Shown: piece after piece, positions 8,425 through 17,221 of the stretch
Layout: each line of letters starts with the position of its first letter
How positions within the stretch are numbered: the stretch's first letter is position 1
Source: Streptomyces sp. CB00316
Lineage (GTDB): Bacteria; Actinomycetota; Actinomycetes; Streptomycetales; Streptomycetaceae
Direction of reading: 5' to 3'
Assembly (NCBI RefSeq): GCF_001905595.1
Contig: NZ_LIXI01000007.1
Location: 248,001 to 312,000 of the forward strand
DNA: 64,000 bases
Notes under the pieces: generated by a model
What the model saw: the letters and a program-made list of their open reading frames with translations, nothing else
Told to the model about the DNA's origin: nothing
Database searches by the model: none
Made by a program: the position numbers and the translations under genes

Positions 8425-9180
8425 TCAGCGGACCGGGTGGCCCGCTTCCCTCAGCGCGCCCTTGACCTCGGAGATCCGCAGGTCGCCGAAGTGGAACACC
8501 GACGCGGCGAGCACCGCGTCCGCGCCCGCCTCGATGGCCGGGGCGAAGTCCGCGAGGCGGCCCGCACCGCCGGAGGCGATGACGGGGACGGTGACGTGCC
8601 GCCGTACCGCCTCGATCATCTCGGTGTCGTAGCCGTCCTTCGTGCCGTCCGCGTCCATCGAGTTGAGCAGGATCTCGCCCGCGCCCAGCTCGGCGGCGCG
8701 GTGCGCCCACTCGACGGCGTCGATGCCGGTGCCCTTGCGGCCGCCGTGCGTGGTGACCTCGAAGGTGCCCTCCGGGGTGCGGCGGGCGTCGACGGAGAGC
8801 ACCAGAACCTGGCGGCCGAAGCGTTCGGCGATCTCGCGGATGAGGTCGGGGCGGGCGATGGCGGCGGTGTTGACGCCGACCTTGTCCGCCCCGGCGCGCA
8901 GCAGCTTGTCGACGTCGTCGGGGGTGCGGACTCCGCCGCCGACGGTGAGCGGGATGAAGACCTGCTCGGCGGTGCGGCGGACCACGTCGTAGGTGGTCTC
9001 GCGGTCGCCGCTGGAGGCGGTGATGTCGAGGAAGGTCAGCTCGTCGGCGCCCTCGGCGTCGTACAGCTTGGCCATCTCGACGGGGTCGCCCGCGTCGCGC
9101 AGGTTCTGGAAGTTGACGCCCTTGACGACGCGGCCGTCGTCGACGTCGAGGCAGGGGATGACCCGTACGGCGAGAGTCAC
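8425..9180 (-). CDS. hisF: Imidazole glycerol phosphate synthase, cyclase subunit
   Basis: Uses ammonia delivered by HisH to convert PRFAR into imidazole glycerol phosphate and AICAR. The 251-residue (beta/alpha)8 barrel carries the catalytic aspartates, one in RVIPCLDVDDGRVVKG (near residue 11) and one in DGTKDGYDTE (near residue 130). The phosphate-binding GGGVRT and ASGGAG segments are intact. The GTG start overlaps the ridA stop by GTGA, so it is translationally coupled. It is the last gene of the operon. Confidence 0.97.
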   Translation of the reverse strand: MTLAVRVIPCLDVDDGRVVKGVNFQNLRDAGDPVEMAKLYDAEGADELTFLDITASSGDRETTYDVVRRTAEQVFIPLTVGGGVRTPDDVDKLLRAGADKVGVNTAAIARPDLIREIAERFGRQVLVLSVDARRTPEGTFEVTTHGGRKGTGIDAVEWAHRAAELGAGEILLNSMDADGTKDGYDTEMIEAVRRHVTVPVIASGGAGRLADFAPAIEAGADAVLAASVFHFGDLRISEVKGALREAGHPVR

Positions 9181-9590
9181 TCGGTGCCTCCTCGATAGGC
9201 CTCGACCTCGACCTCGACGACCAGGCTCGGGTCGACGAACCCGGACACAATGATCATGGAGGCGACGGGGCGTACGGCGTCGAACAGCTCCTTGTGGGCG
9301 CGGCCGATGTCGTCCACGTCCCGGGCGTGCGTGATGTACATCCGGGTGCGGACGACGTCCTCGCGGGTGAGGCCGACCTGCTCCAGCGCCGCGAAGGCGA
9401 CGTCGAAGGCGGTGATCGCCTGCTCGTACGGGGAGCCGGCGGAGATCTGGCCGTTCACCACGGAGGTGCAGCCGGCCACCAGGACGAGGCCGCCCGGGAG
9501 CTCGACCGCGCGGGAGTAGCCGAACTTCTCCTCCCAGGGGGCGCCGGTGGAGATCCGGCGTACGGAGGCCGAAGCGGTGGGCTCCGTCAT
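9177..9590 (-). CDS. RidA/YjgF-family protein
   Basis: A 137-residue RidA-like protein whose segments VAGCTSVVNGQ, EDVVRTRMYITHARD and VVEVEVEAYRG match the family. RidA proteins hydrolyse reactive enamines or imines made by PLP enzymes; the catalytic Arg equivalent is in VVRTRMYIT (near residue 86). Sitting between priA and hisF with ATGA and GTGA overlaps, it is part of the his operon. It may protect against a 2-aminoacrylate-like by-product or act on a pathway intermediate, but neither is shown by the sequence. Confidence 0.85.
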   Translation of the reverse strand: MTEPTASASVRRISTGAPWEEKFGYSRAVELPGGLVLVAGCTSVVNGQISAGSPYEQAITAFDVAFAALEQVGLTREDVVRTRMYITHARDVDDIGRAHKELFDAVRPVASMIIVSGFVDPSLVVEVEVEAYRGGTE

Positions 9591-10312
9591 GCGGCTACCG
9601 CCTTGAGCGCCTCTTCCAGCGTGAACTCCTTCGCGTACAGCGCCTTGCCGACGATCGCGCCCTCGACGCCTTCGGGGACGAGGAGGGAGATCGCGCGGAG
9701 GTCGGCGAGGGAGGAGACGCCGCCGGAGGCGACGACCGGGCGGTCGGTGACGGCGCAGACGTCCCGCAGGAGGCCGAGGTTGGGGCCCTGGAGGGTGCCG
9801 TCCTTGGCGATGTCGGTGACGACGTAGCGGGCGCAGCCCTCGGCGTCGAGGCGGGCGAGGGTCTCGTAGAGGTCTCCGCCGTCGCGGGTCCAGCCGCGGC
9901 CGCGCAGGGTGGTGCCCCGGACGTCGAGGCCGACGGCGATCTTGTCGCCGTGCTCGGCGATGACCTTGGCGACCCACTCCGGTGTCTCCAGGGCGGCCGT
10001 GCCGAGGTTGACGCGGCGGCACCCGGTGGCGAGGGCGGCGGCGAGCGAGGCGTCGTCGCGGATACCGCCGGAGAGCTCGACCTTGATGTCCATGGCCCCG
10101 GCGACCTCGGCGATCAGGTCCCGGTTGTCCCCGGTGCCGAAGGCGGCGTCCAGGTCGACGAGGTGCAGCCACTCGGCGCCGGCGCTCTGCCAGGCGAGGG
10201 CGGCCTCCAGCGGGGAGCCGTAGGAGGTCTCGGAGCCGGACTCGCCGTGCACGAGGCGGACGGCCTGGCCGTCGCGGACATCGACGGCGGGGAGCAGTTC
10301 AAGCTTCGGCAT
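9587..10312 (-). CDS. priA: Phosphoribosyl isomerase A (HisA/TrpF bifunctional)
   Basis: In actinobacteria this single (beta/alpha)8 barrel isomerises both ProFAR (histidine) and phosphoribosyl anthranilate (tryptophan). The family start is the ATG at 10310-10312 (241 residues). The first catalytic Asp is in LLPAVDVRDGQAVRLVHG (Asp11) and the second in VVTDIAKDGTLQGPN (near residue 130). The start overlaps the hisH stop by one base. Bifunctionality is inferred from lineage; a separate trpF is typically absent in streptomycetes and none is seen here. Confidence 0.93.
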   Translation of the reverse strand: MPKLELLPAVDVRDGQAVRLVHGESGSETSYGSPLEAALAWQSAGAEWLHLVDLDAAFGTGDNRDLIAEVAGAMDIKVELSGGIRDDASLAAALATGCRRVNLGTAALETPEWVAKVIAEHGDKIAVGLDVRGTTLRGRGWTRDGGDLYETLARLDAEGCARYVVTDIAKDGTLQGPNLGLLRDVCAVTDRPVVASGGVSSLADLRAISLLVPEGVEGAIVGKALYAKEFTLEEALKAVAA

Positions 10313-10953
10313 TACAGCGTCTCGATCCAGTTGGTCAGCAGCTGGGCGCCGGCATCGCCGGACTTCTCGGGGTGGAACTGGGTGGCCCACAGCGCGCCGT
10401 TCTCCACGGCGGCCACGAACCGTTCGCCGTGCGTGGCCCAGGTCACCTTGGGGGCACGGATCTTGGCGTTGGTGACTTCGAGGGACCAGTCGTGCGCCGC
10501 GTAGGAGTGCACGAAGTAGTACCGCGCGTCAGCGTCCAGGCCCGCGAAGAGCCGGGAGTCCTCGGGGGCCTCCACGGTGTTCCAGCCCATGTGCGGGACG
10601 ATGTCGGCCTTCAGGGGCCCGACCGTACCGGGCCACTCGTCCAGGCCCTCGGTCTCCACGCCGTGCTCGATGCCGCGCTCGAAGAGGATCTGCATCCCGA
10701 CGCAGATACCCATCACGGGGCGGCCGCCGGAGAGCCTGCGGCCCACGATCCAGTCGCCGCGGGCCCGCTTCAGCCCGTCCATGCAGGCGGAGAAGGCGCC
10801 GACGCCGGGGACGAGAAGCCCGTCGGCGTTCATCGCGCGGTCGTAGTCGCGGGTGATCTCGACGTCCGCGCCGACGCGGGCGAGGGCCCGCTCGGCGGAA
10901 CGGATGTTGCCGAAGCCGTAGTCGAAGACGACGACCTTCTTGGTGTCGGTCAT
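10312..10953 (-). CDS. hisH: Imidazole glycerol phosphate synthase, glutaminase subunit
   Basis: A class I glutamine amidotransferase of 213 residues that supplies ammonia to HisF. The nucleophile Cys is in MGICVGMQILFE (near residue 84), and the catalytic His and Glu are in ATQFHPEKSG near the C-terminus. It is followed immediately by priA and preceded by a 55-codon membrane-protein gene, all on one strand. Confidence 0.97.
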   Translation of the reverse strand: MTDTKKVVVFDYGFGNIRSAERALARVGADVEITRDYDRAMNADGLLVPGVGAFSACMDGLKRARGDWIVGRRLSGGRPVMGICVGMQILFERGIEHGVETEGLDEWPGTVGPLKADIVPHMGWNTVEAPEDSRLFAGLDADARYYFVHSYAAHDWSLEVTNAKIRAPKVTWATHGERFVAAVENGALWATQFHPEKSGDAGAQLLTNWIETL

Positions 10954-10963
10954 GGTGTGCCCC

Positions 10964-11131
10964 TCAGTCCCACAGGCCCTGGATCCGCAGGATGCCCGCC
11001 ACCAGGCACATCACGGAGCCGATCGACAGCAGCACGATGACGCCCTTGGGCATCCCCTGCTTGGCGAAGGAGTAGACGCCGCCGGCCAGGAAGAGGCCGA
11101 CGACGATCAGGATCGTGTTGAGGCCGGTCAC
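10964..11131 (-). CDS. Small membrane protein within the his operon
   Basis: A 55-residue frame starting GTG at 11129-11131, which overlaps the hisB stop by GTGA, and ending 10 bases before hisH. The product (start VTGLNTILIVVG, end RIQGLWD) has two hydrophobic segments, about residues 5-20 and 30-47, separated by a short KQGMPKG loop, so it should be a hairpin in the membrane. The coupled overlap argues that it is real. I do not recognise a named family. A role in histidine synthesis is only suggested by position. Confidence 0.75.
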   Translation of the reverse strand: MTGLNTILIVVGLFLAGGVYSFAKQGMPKGVIVLLSIGSVMCLVAGILRIQGLWD

Positions 11132-11724
11132 AGGGCGCCCTTCGTGGAGGGCAGGATGCCGGCGGCGCGCGGGTCGTGCTCACAGGCGTAGCGCAGAGCG
11201 CGGGCGAGCGCCTTGAACTGGCACTCCACGATGTGGTGGGCGTTGCGCCCGTACGGCACGTGGACGTGCAGGGCGATCTGTGCCTGGGCGACGAAGGACT
11301 CCAGGATGTGCCGGGTCATCGTCGTGTCGTACTCGCCGATCATCGGCGCCATCTTCTCGGGCTCGGTGTGCACGAGGTAGGGGCGGCCGGAGAGGTCGAC
11401 GGTGACCTGGGCGAGGGACTCGTCCAGCGGGACGGTGCAGTTGCCGAAGCGGTAGATGCCGACCTTGTCGCCGAGGGCCTGCTTGAAGGCGGCGCCGAGT
11501 GCGAGGGCGGTGTCCTCGATGGTGTGGTGGCTGTCGATGTGCAGGTCGCCCTCGGTCCTGACCGTGAGGTCGAAGAGGCCGTGGCGGCCGAGCTGGTCGA
11601 GCATGTGGTCGTAGAAGCCGACCCCGGTGGCGACATCGACCTTTCCGGTGCCGTCGAGGTTGATCTCGACCAGCACGGACGTTTCCTTCGTGGTGCGTTC
11701 CACGCGGCCTACGCGGGGGCTCAT
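11128..11724 (-). CDS. hisB: Imidazoleglycerol-phosphate dehydratase
   Basis: Dehydrates imidazole glycerol phosphate to imidazole acetol phosphate. The 198-residue monofunctional form starts MSPRVGRVERTTKET, as in other actinobacteria. The manganese-binding motifs are clear: GFYDHMLDQ...HG, DSHHTIEDTA and the second copy GRNAHHIVECQFKA. ATGA overlap with hisC upstream and GTGA overlap with the small membrane gene downstream. Confidence 0.97.
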   Translation of the reverse strand: MSPRVGRVERTTKETSVLVEINLDGTGKVDVATGVGFYDHMLDQLGRHGLFDLTVRTEGDLHIDSHHTIEDTALALGAAFKQALGDKVGIYRFGNCTVPLDESLAQVTVDLSGRPYLVHTEPEKMAPMIGEYDTTMTRHILESFVAQAQIALHVHVPYGRNAHHIVECQFKALARALRYACEHDPRAAGILPSTKGAL

Positions 11725-12851
11725 GCGTCGTGCTCCTTCTTGAGTTCGCGTACCGCATCGAGGAACGCGTCGTTCTCTGCCGGGGTTCCCGCGGTGACCC
11801 GCAGCCATCCCGGCACGCCGTTGTCCCGGACCAGGACACCCCGGTCGAGGATCTGCTGCCAGACGGCGTGGCTGTCGTCGAAGCGGCCGAACTGGACGAA
11901 GTTGGCGTCCGAATCGGTGACCTCGTAGCCGGTGGCGCGCAGCTCGGCCACCAGCCGGTCGCGCTCGCTCTTGAGCTGCGCGACGTACCCGAGCAGCGTA
12001 TCGGTGTGCTCCAGGGCGGCGAGCGCGGTGGCCTGGGTGACGGAGGACAGGTGGTACGGCAGCCGCACCAGCTGGACCGCGTCGACCACGGCGGGGTCGG
12101 CGGCGAGGTAGCCGAGGCGCAGCCCGGCCGCGCCGAACGCCTTGGACATGGTCCGCGAGACGATCAGGTTGCGGCGGCCCTCGATCAGCGGGAGCAGCGA
12201 GGGGTGGTGGCTGAACTCGCCGTACGCCTCGTCGACGACGACGATCGAGGGCCCGGCGGCCTGGGCGGCGTCGTACAGCGCGAGGACGGTGTCGGCGTCC
12301 ACGGCGGTGCCGGTGGGGTTGTTGGGTGAGGTGATGAAGACGACCTCGGGGCGGTGCTCGGCGATGGCGGCGCGGGCGGCGTCCACGTCGATCGTGAAGT
12401 CCGCCGAGCGCGGGCCGGAGATCCAGCCGGTGCCGGTGGACCGGGAGATCAGGGCGTGCATCGAGTACGAGGGTTCGAAGCCGATCGCGGTGCGGCCGGG
12501 CCCGCCGAAGGTCTGGAGCAGCTGCTGGAGGACCTCGTTGGAGCCGTTGGCCGCCCACACGCCGGCCGCTGTCACCTCGTGCCCGGCGGTACGGGTGAGG
12601 TAGCGGGCCAGCTCGGTGCGGAGCTCGACGGCGTCCCGGTCGGGGTAGCGGTTGAGGCCGCGGGCGGCCTCACGGACCCGCTCGGTGATGCGGTCGACGA
12701 GGGCTTCGGGGAGCGGGTAGGGGTTCTCGTTGGTGTTGAGGCGTACGGGGACGTCGAGCTGGGGCGCCCCGTACGGGGACTGGCCGCGCAGTTCGTCGCG
12801 GATGGGCAGCTCGTCCCAGGGGTTGAGGGGGGTGGTGCTGTCGTACGTCAC
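11721..12851 (-). CDS. hisC: Histidinol-phosphate aminotransferase
   Basis: A PLP-dependent class II aminotransferase (376 residues) that makes histidinol phosphate. The PLP lysine is in SRTMSKAFGAAGLRLGY. SPNNPTGT and VVDEAYGEF are the other cofactor-site segments. The GTG start at 12849-12851 overlaps the hisD stop by GTGA, which fixes the start although the frame is open far upstream. Confidence 0.96.
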   Translation of the reverse strand: MTYDSTTPLNPWDELPIRDELRGQSPYGAPQLDVPVRLNTNENPYPLPEALVDRITERVREAARGLNRYPDRDAVELRTELARYLTRTAGHEVTAAGVWAANGSNEVLQQLLQTFGGPGRTAIGFEPSYSMHALISRSTGTGWISGPRSADFTIDVDAARAAIAEHRPEVVFITSPNNPTGTAVDADTVLALYDAAQAAGPSIVVVDEAYGEFSHHPSLLPLIEGRRNLIVSRTMSKAFGAAGLRLGYLAADPAVVDAVQLVRLPYHLSSVTQATALAALEHTDTLLGYVAQLKSERDRLVAELRATGYEVTDSDANFVQFGRFDDSHAVWQQILDRGVLVRDNGVPGWLRVTAGTPAENDAFLDAVRELKKEHDA

Positions 12852-14170
12852 TGCTGCGGAACCTTCCAGCCGAACCTTGCCTTGAGGGCTGCGCCGTGGG
12901 CGGGGAGGTCCTCCGCCTCGGCGAGGGTCACGACGTGGTGGGTGACCTCGGCGAGCGCGTCGCGGGTGTAGTCGACGATGTGGATGCCGCGCAGGAAGGA
13001 CTGCACGGAGAGGCCCGAGGAGTGGCAGGCGCAGCCGCCGGTGGGCAGGACGTGGTTGGAGCCGGCGCAGTAGTCGCCGAGCGAGACCGGGGACCAGGGG
13101 CCGACGAAGATCGCTCCCGCGTTGCGGACGCGGTCGGCGACGGCGGCGGCGTCGGCGGTCTGGATCTCCAGGTGCTCGGCGCCGTACGCGTCGACGACCT
13201 TGAGGCCGTCCTCGACCGAGGAGACCAGGACGATCGCGGACTGGCGGCCGGCGAGCGCGGGCTCGATGCGGTCCTTGATGTGCTTGGTCGCGGCGACCTG
13301 CGGGGCCAGCTCGGCCTCGGTGGCGGCGGCCAGCTCCACGGAGTCGGTGACCAGGACGGCGGCGGCCATCGGGTCGTGCTCGGCCTGGCTGATCAGGTCG
13401 GCGGCGACGTGCACGGGGTCGGCGCCGGCGTCGGCGAGGATCGCGATCTCGGTGGGTCCGGCCTCGGCGTCGATGCCGATGCGGCCCTTGAGGAGGCGCT
13501 TGGCGGCGGCGACGTAGATGTTGCCGGGGCCGGTGACCAGGTTGACCGGGAGGCAGTCCTCGGTGCCGTAGGCGAACATCGCGACGGCCTGGGCGCCGCC
13601 CGCCGCGTACACCTCGTCGACGCCGAGCAGGGCGCAGGCGGCGAGGATCGTGGGGTGCGGGAGGCCGTCGAAGTCCTTCTGCGGCGGGGAGGCCACCGCG
13701 ATGCCCTCGACGCCCGCCTCCTGGGCCGGGACGACGTTCATCACGACGGAGGAGGGGTAGACCGAGCGGCCGCCGGGGACGTAGAGCCCGACGCGTTCGA
13801 CGGGGACCCACTTCTCGGTGACGGTGCCACCGGGGACTACCTGGGTGGTGTGCGTGGTGCGGCGCTGCTCGCGGTGGACGAGGCGGGCGCGGCGGATCGA
13901 CTCCTCAAGGGCGGCGCGGACGGCCGGGTCCAGCTCGTCCAGCGCCCGGGTCAGGGCGTCGGCGGGCACCCGGACCGACGCGATCCGGACACCGTCGAAC
14001 TTCTCCCCCCACTCGATCACTGCCGTGGAACCACGATGGCGTACGTCCTCGCAGATGGGCCGCACCGTCTCCAGGGCGGCTTCCACGTCGAACTCGGCAC
14101 GGGGCAGCAGGTCGCGCAGGGCAGCACCCTCGGGGAGGGTGTCGCCGCGCAGATCGATTCGAGAGATCAC
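12848..14170 (-). CDS. hisD: Histidinol dehydrogenase
   Basis: Performs the last two NAD-dependent oxidations, histidinol to histidine. It is 440 residues, the family's normal size, with zinc and substrate motifs ADLISQAEHDP, GSNHVLPTGG and the conserved GPGNIYVAAAKR. It is the first gene of the leftward his operon. The GTG start at 14168-14170 has no obvious Shine-Dalgarno sequence, and an AGAATT-like -10 lies only a few bases upstream, so a leaderless transcript is possible. Confidence 0.96.
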   Translation of the reverse strand: MISRIDLRGDTLPEGAALRDLLPRAEFDVEAALETVRPICEDVRHRGSTAVIEWGEKFDGVRIASVRVPADALTRALDELDPAVRAALEESIRRARLVHREQRRTTHTTQVVPGGTVTEKWVPVERVGLYVPGGRSVYPSSVVMNVVPAQEAGVEGIAVASPPQKDFDGLPHPTILAACALLGVDEVYAAGGAQAVAMFAYGTEDCLPVNLVTGPGNIYVAAAKRLLKGRIGIDAEAGPTEIAILADAGADPVHVAADLISQAEHDPMAAAVLVTDSVELAAATEAELAPQVAATKHIKDRIEPALAGRQSAIVLVSSVEDGLKVVDAYGAEHLEIQTADAAAVADRVRNAGAIFVGPWSPVSLGDYCAGSNHVLPTGGCACHSSGLSVQSFLRGIHIVDYTRDALAEVTHHVVTLAEAEDLPAHGAALKARFGWKVPQQ

Positions 14171-14329
14171 ACCGCAATTCTCGCAGACCGCTCGGGACGC
14201 CCGGTCGCCCGTATCACTGGCTGATACATGCCTGGCCTACATGTCTCGGCCATGTCAGGTCAGGCACGGCTGTCACTGCTGACCGATAGCTTTCACACCG
14301 TCACGCAGAGGGAAGAACGGCACTACAGC
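14171..14329. promoter_or_regulatory. Divergent promoter region of hisD with a small inverted repeat
   Basis: The gap between the divergent hisD and membrane-protein genes holds GTATCA-N5-TGATAC at 14211-14227 and ACATG-N7-CATGT at about 14240-14256. Either could be an operator for one or both directions. No consensus promoter pair stands out. Confidence 0.35.
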
Positions 14330-14356
14330 ATGTGTGCACGGAGGGAGCGGCCGTGA
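14330..14356 (+). CDS. Possible 8-residue leader peptide
   Basis: An ATG at 14330 opens eight codons (MCARRERP) whose TGA overlaps the GTG of the next gene as GTGA. A GAGGGAAG sequence lies about 16 bases upstream. It could couple translation of the membrane-protein gene. The same bases contain that gene's own GGAGGG Shine-Dalgarno sequence, so the mini-frame may be chance. Confidence 0.25.
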   Translation: MCARRERP

Positions 14357-15954
14357 CCGAGCCGCACGAAGGCGAAATCCCGGACGGCCTCAGCGCAGCG
14401 GAGCTGGGCATGTGGCAGTCCTTCCGCAACGGCACGACCTACGACTTACGCACCTACGACTCCGCCCGCAACGATCCGTTCGCGCCGCACGACTGGGGGC
14501 CCGAGCGGAGTGTCGGCGCGCGGACGGTGGCGCGGCTGCTGCTCAGCGGGCCGCCGGCGCGGCCGGGCCGGGTGGCGGCGCTCAAGCTCCGGGGGGTGCG
14601 GATCACCGGGAAGCTGGACCTGGCGGGCGGCCGGGTCTCGCCGTACGTCGAGCTGACCGGTTGCCGTTTCGAGCAGGAGGTGGTGCTCCCCGAGTGCCAT
14701 TTCACGACGCTGAGGATGGTGGGCTGCCTGCTGCCCCGGCTGGAGGCGGCCCGGCTGCACACGGAGGGCGATCTGCATCTGCCGCGCTGCCGGATCGACC
14801 GGGGTATCCGGCTCACCGACGCCCAGATCGGCACGGATCTGCTGATCAACCAGCTCAGTGTGGGGCCCGACCGGCACGGCAGGGCCTTCGTCGGGGACGG
14901 CATGTCGGTCGCCCAGGACCTTCAGGCCGAGATGATCGAGACGCACGGCGAGCTGAGCCTGCGCGGGGCGAAGGTGGGCGGTTCACTGAGCCTGCGCGGC
15001 AGCCACCTGAGGGCTGCGGAGGACCGGCGCGCGCTGAACGCGCCGCAGCTGACGGTGGAGCGCACCCTCTACATGACCGAGGCCTGGGTGAGCGTCGACA
15101 CGGGGAACCAGGGCACGACTCCCCCGTACGGCGTGGTCTACGCCCCGACCCCGGCGCGCGGGACCCGGTCGCAGATCTTCGAGTGCAAGGGCGCGGTGCG
15201 GCTGGACGACGGGCGGTTCGGGGACGCGGTGGACCTGCACAAGGCCCGGTTCTCGATGACCCGGCAGGAGGAGCTGTCGCTGCGCCGGATCGTCACGCCG
15301 GAGCTGCGGTTCAACGCGGAGCGCCCGGAGGAGGGCCGGGTCGTGCTGAACGGGGCGAAGGTGGTGACCCTGATCGACCTCTCGACCAGCTGGCCGGGGC
15401 CCGGGGGCCTGGCGATGGGCGGTTTCGTCTACGAGAACCTCGTCCCGTACGGCCACTTCCCGCTCTCGCGGCGGCTGGAGTGGGTGCTGGCGGCGACCCC
15501 GGAGTACGTCCCCGAGCCGTACGAGCGGCTCGCGACGGTGCTGCGCGGCAGCGGTGAGGACGCGGACGCGCGGGAGGTGCTGCTGGCCAAGCAGCGTCGC
15601 CGCCGGGAGACGCTGCCGCCTGCCGCGAAGGCCTGGGGGTACCTCCAGGACTGGACGGTGGCGTACGGGTACCGGCCGGGGCGGGCGGCGGTGTGGATGG
15701 CGGTGCTGTGGGCGGCGGGCACGGCGGCCTTCTCGCAGTACGACCCGGCGACGATCAAGGACGACGAGTCGCCGCTCTGGAATCCGGCGCTCTACGCGCT
15801 GGACCTCCTGATCCCCGTGGTCAACCTCGGCCAGGACGGTTACTGGCGGATGGAGGGCGGCTGGCAGTGGGCCGCGGCCGCTCTGGTGCTCGTGGGATGG
15901 ATATTGGCCACGACGGTGGCCGCCGGAGCCTCCCGACTGCTGCGCAGGGGCTGA
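14353..15954 (+). CDS. Beta-helix (pentapeptide-like) protein with a C-terminal membrane domain
   Basis: 533 residues from the GTG at 14353, chosen for the GGAGGG upstream. Residues about 70-340 are an irregular repeat of roughly 20-residue beta units (LRGVRITGKLDLAGG, LRGAKVGGSLSLRGS, LNGAKVVTLIDLS) that should coil into a right-handed beta-helix. Three hydrophobic segments follow (AVWMAVLWAAGTAAF, ALYALDLLIPVVNL and AAAALVLVGWILATTVAAG), so the helix probably projects from the membrane. Streptomyces relatives are often loosely labelled membrane oxidoreductases, but no cofactor motif is visible. Codon 32 is TTA, so expression should need bldA. Function unknown. Confidence 0.8.
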   Translation: MTEPHEGEIPDGLSAAELGMWQSFRNGTTYDLRTYDSARNDPFAPHDWGPERSVGARTVARLLLSGPPARPGRVAALKLRGVRITGKLDLAGGRVSPYVELTGCRFEQEVVLPECHFTTLRMVGCLLPRLEAARLHTEGDLHLPRCRIDRGIRLTDAQIGTDLLINQLSVGPDRHGRAFVGDGMSVAQDLQAEMIETHGELSLRGAKVGGSLSLRGSHLRAAEDRRALNAPQLTVERTLYMTEAWVSVDTGNQGTTPPYGVVYAPTPARGTRSQIFECKGAVRLDDGRFGDAVDLHKARFSMTRQEELSLRRIVTPELRFNAERPEEGRVVLNGAKVVTLIDLSTSWPGPGGLAMGGFVYENLVPYGHFPLSRRLEWVLAATPEYVPEPYERLATVLRGSGEDADAREVLLAKQRRRRETLPPAAKAWGYLQDWTVAYGYRPGRAAVWMAVLWAAGTAAFSQYDPATIKDDESPLWNPALYALDLLIPVVNLGQDGYWRMEGGWQWAAAALVLVGWILATTVAAGASRLLRRG

Positions 15955-16175
15955 CCGAAAGGGCAGCTCGAACCGGGTGGGGGCGGCGGGGACCGGCGGC
16001 TCCGAGAGATGCCCGGGGCCGCTGGGGCAACGGTGACGAGGCGCCTGGAGGGTCATGTTCAAGCCATCCCCGGACATTTCCTTTGCCCTTTCTTGACCCG
16101 GTCCGATACAACCCATCCACTCGGCACAGAAGCTTCACAGCGCTCCCCTGGCGCGGCCCTCACCAGGGCTTTTCA

Positions 16176-17216
16176 ATGGTCTGCACCATGGCCTTCCTTC
16201 GCGCTCTGCTCAGCACCGCGCGCATGATCCGGCACAGCCCTCCGCTGTCCGCCGGACTGCCCGCGGATGACGCCGTGCTGCTCGACGCCCCCGACGAGCG
16301 GCTCTCCCCGGCGCTGGTGGCCGCTGCCCTCGGCGACCCCGAACCGGCCGCCAAGCTGCTCGCCACCACCCGGGACGCCGCCGACTGGGAGAACCGCGAC
16401 CGCTACCTCGGCCGGCTCGTCACCTTCGCCCGGCAACGGGACGGCTGGCTCACCGACTGGCTGGCCGCCGCCCCGCGCGACCCCGACGCCCTGCTGGTCA
16501 AGGCGGAGCTCGCGGTCCGCCAGGCCTGGGAGTCGCCCGCCCGCGCGGAGCGGCTCCACGAGGTCGGCCCGCTGATCACCGCCGCCGCCGACGCGGACCC
16601 GCGCGACCCGGTCCCCTGGCGGCTCGCCCTGGACCACGCCCGCGGCACCCACGCCACGCACACCGCCTTCGAGTCGCTGTGGGAACAGGCGGTACGGCGC
16701 TCCGCGCACCACTACGGCTGCCACGTGTCGGCGCTGCGCTACCTCTCGGCCGCCTGGTACGGCTCGCACCGCGAGTGCTTCGACTTCGCCGAGCGGGCCG
16801 CCGAGGACGCCGTACCCCACTCCCTGGTGCAGGCCCTGCCGGTCCGGGCGGCCTTCGCCCTCCTCCTGGACGCCCAGGCGCTCGGCCGCACCACCTCCGT
16901 ACTGGAGGGCCGGATCGACACGGCGGCCGACGCGGCCATCCGGCTGTCGGCCGCCTACCGGCCAGGCGACCCGTGGCCCGCCGAGGTCCGCAACCTCCTC
17001 GCGTACGTACTCCTCGCCCGCGGACGCTGGGCCGAGGCGCTGGAGCAGTTCACGCTGATCGGGCAGCACGCGACGTCGTTCCCGTGGTCCTCGGTCTCCG
17101 ACGACGCCCTGGGCCGGTTCCTCGACGCACGGGACGGCGCACGGCTCCAGGTGGCCTCCGTGACCCCCCTGCGGAACCGGGCCGACCGCGGACGTCCGCG
17201 TGGCCATTACGCTTGA
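16176..17216 (+). CDS. TPR-like helical protein, function unknown
   Basis: A 346-residue, mostly alpha-helical protein from the ATG at 16176 (a second ATG at 16188 is equally possible; neither has a strong Shine-Dalgarno sequence). Repeated helix pairs such as PRDPDALLVKAELAVRQAWES and LLAYVLLARGRWAEALEQFTLIG resemble tetratricopeptide repeats. It has no signal peptide or catalytic motif. The Lon-domain gene starts 5 bases after its stop and is probably coupled. The 221 bases before it contain a TTGACC box at 16093 without a convincing -10. Confidence 0.7.
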   Translation: MVCTMAFLRALLSTARMIRHSPPLSAGLPADDAVLLDAPDERLSPALVAAALGDPEPAAKLLATTRDAADWENRDRYLGRLVTFARQRDGWLTDWLAAAPRDPDALLVKAELAVRQAWESPARAERLHEVGPLITAAADADPRDPVPWRLALDHARGTHATHTAFESLWEQAVRRSAHHYGCHVSALRYLSAAWYGSHRECFDFAERAAEDAVPHSLVQALPVRAAFALLLDAQALGRTTSVLEGRIDTAADAAIRLSAAYRPGDPWPAEVRNLLAYVLLARGRWAEALEQFTLIGQHATSFPWSSVSDDALGRFLDARDGARLQVASVTPLRNRADRGRPRGHYA

Positions 17217-17221
17217 GCGTT

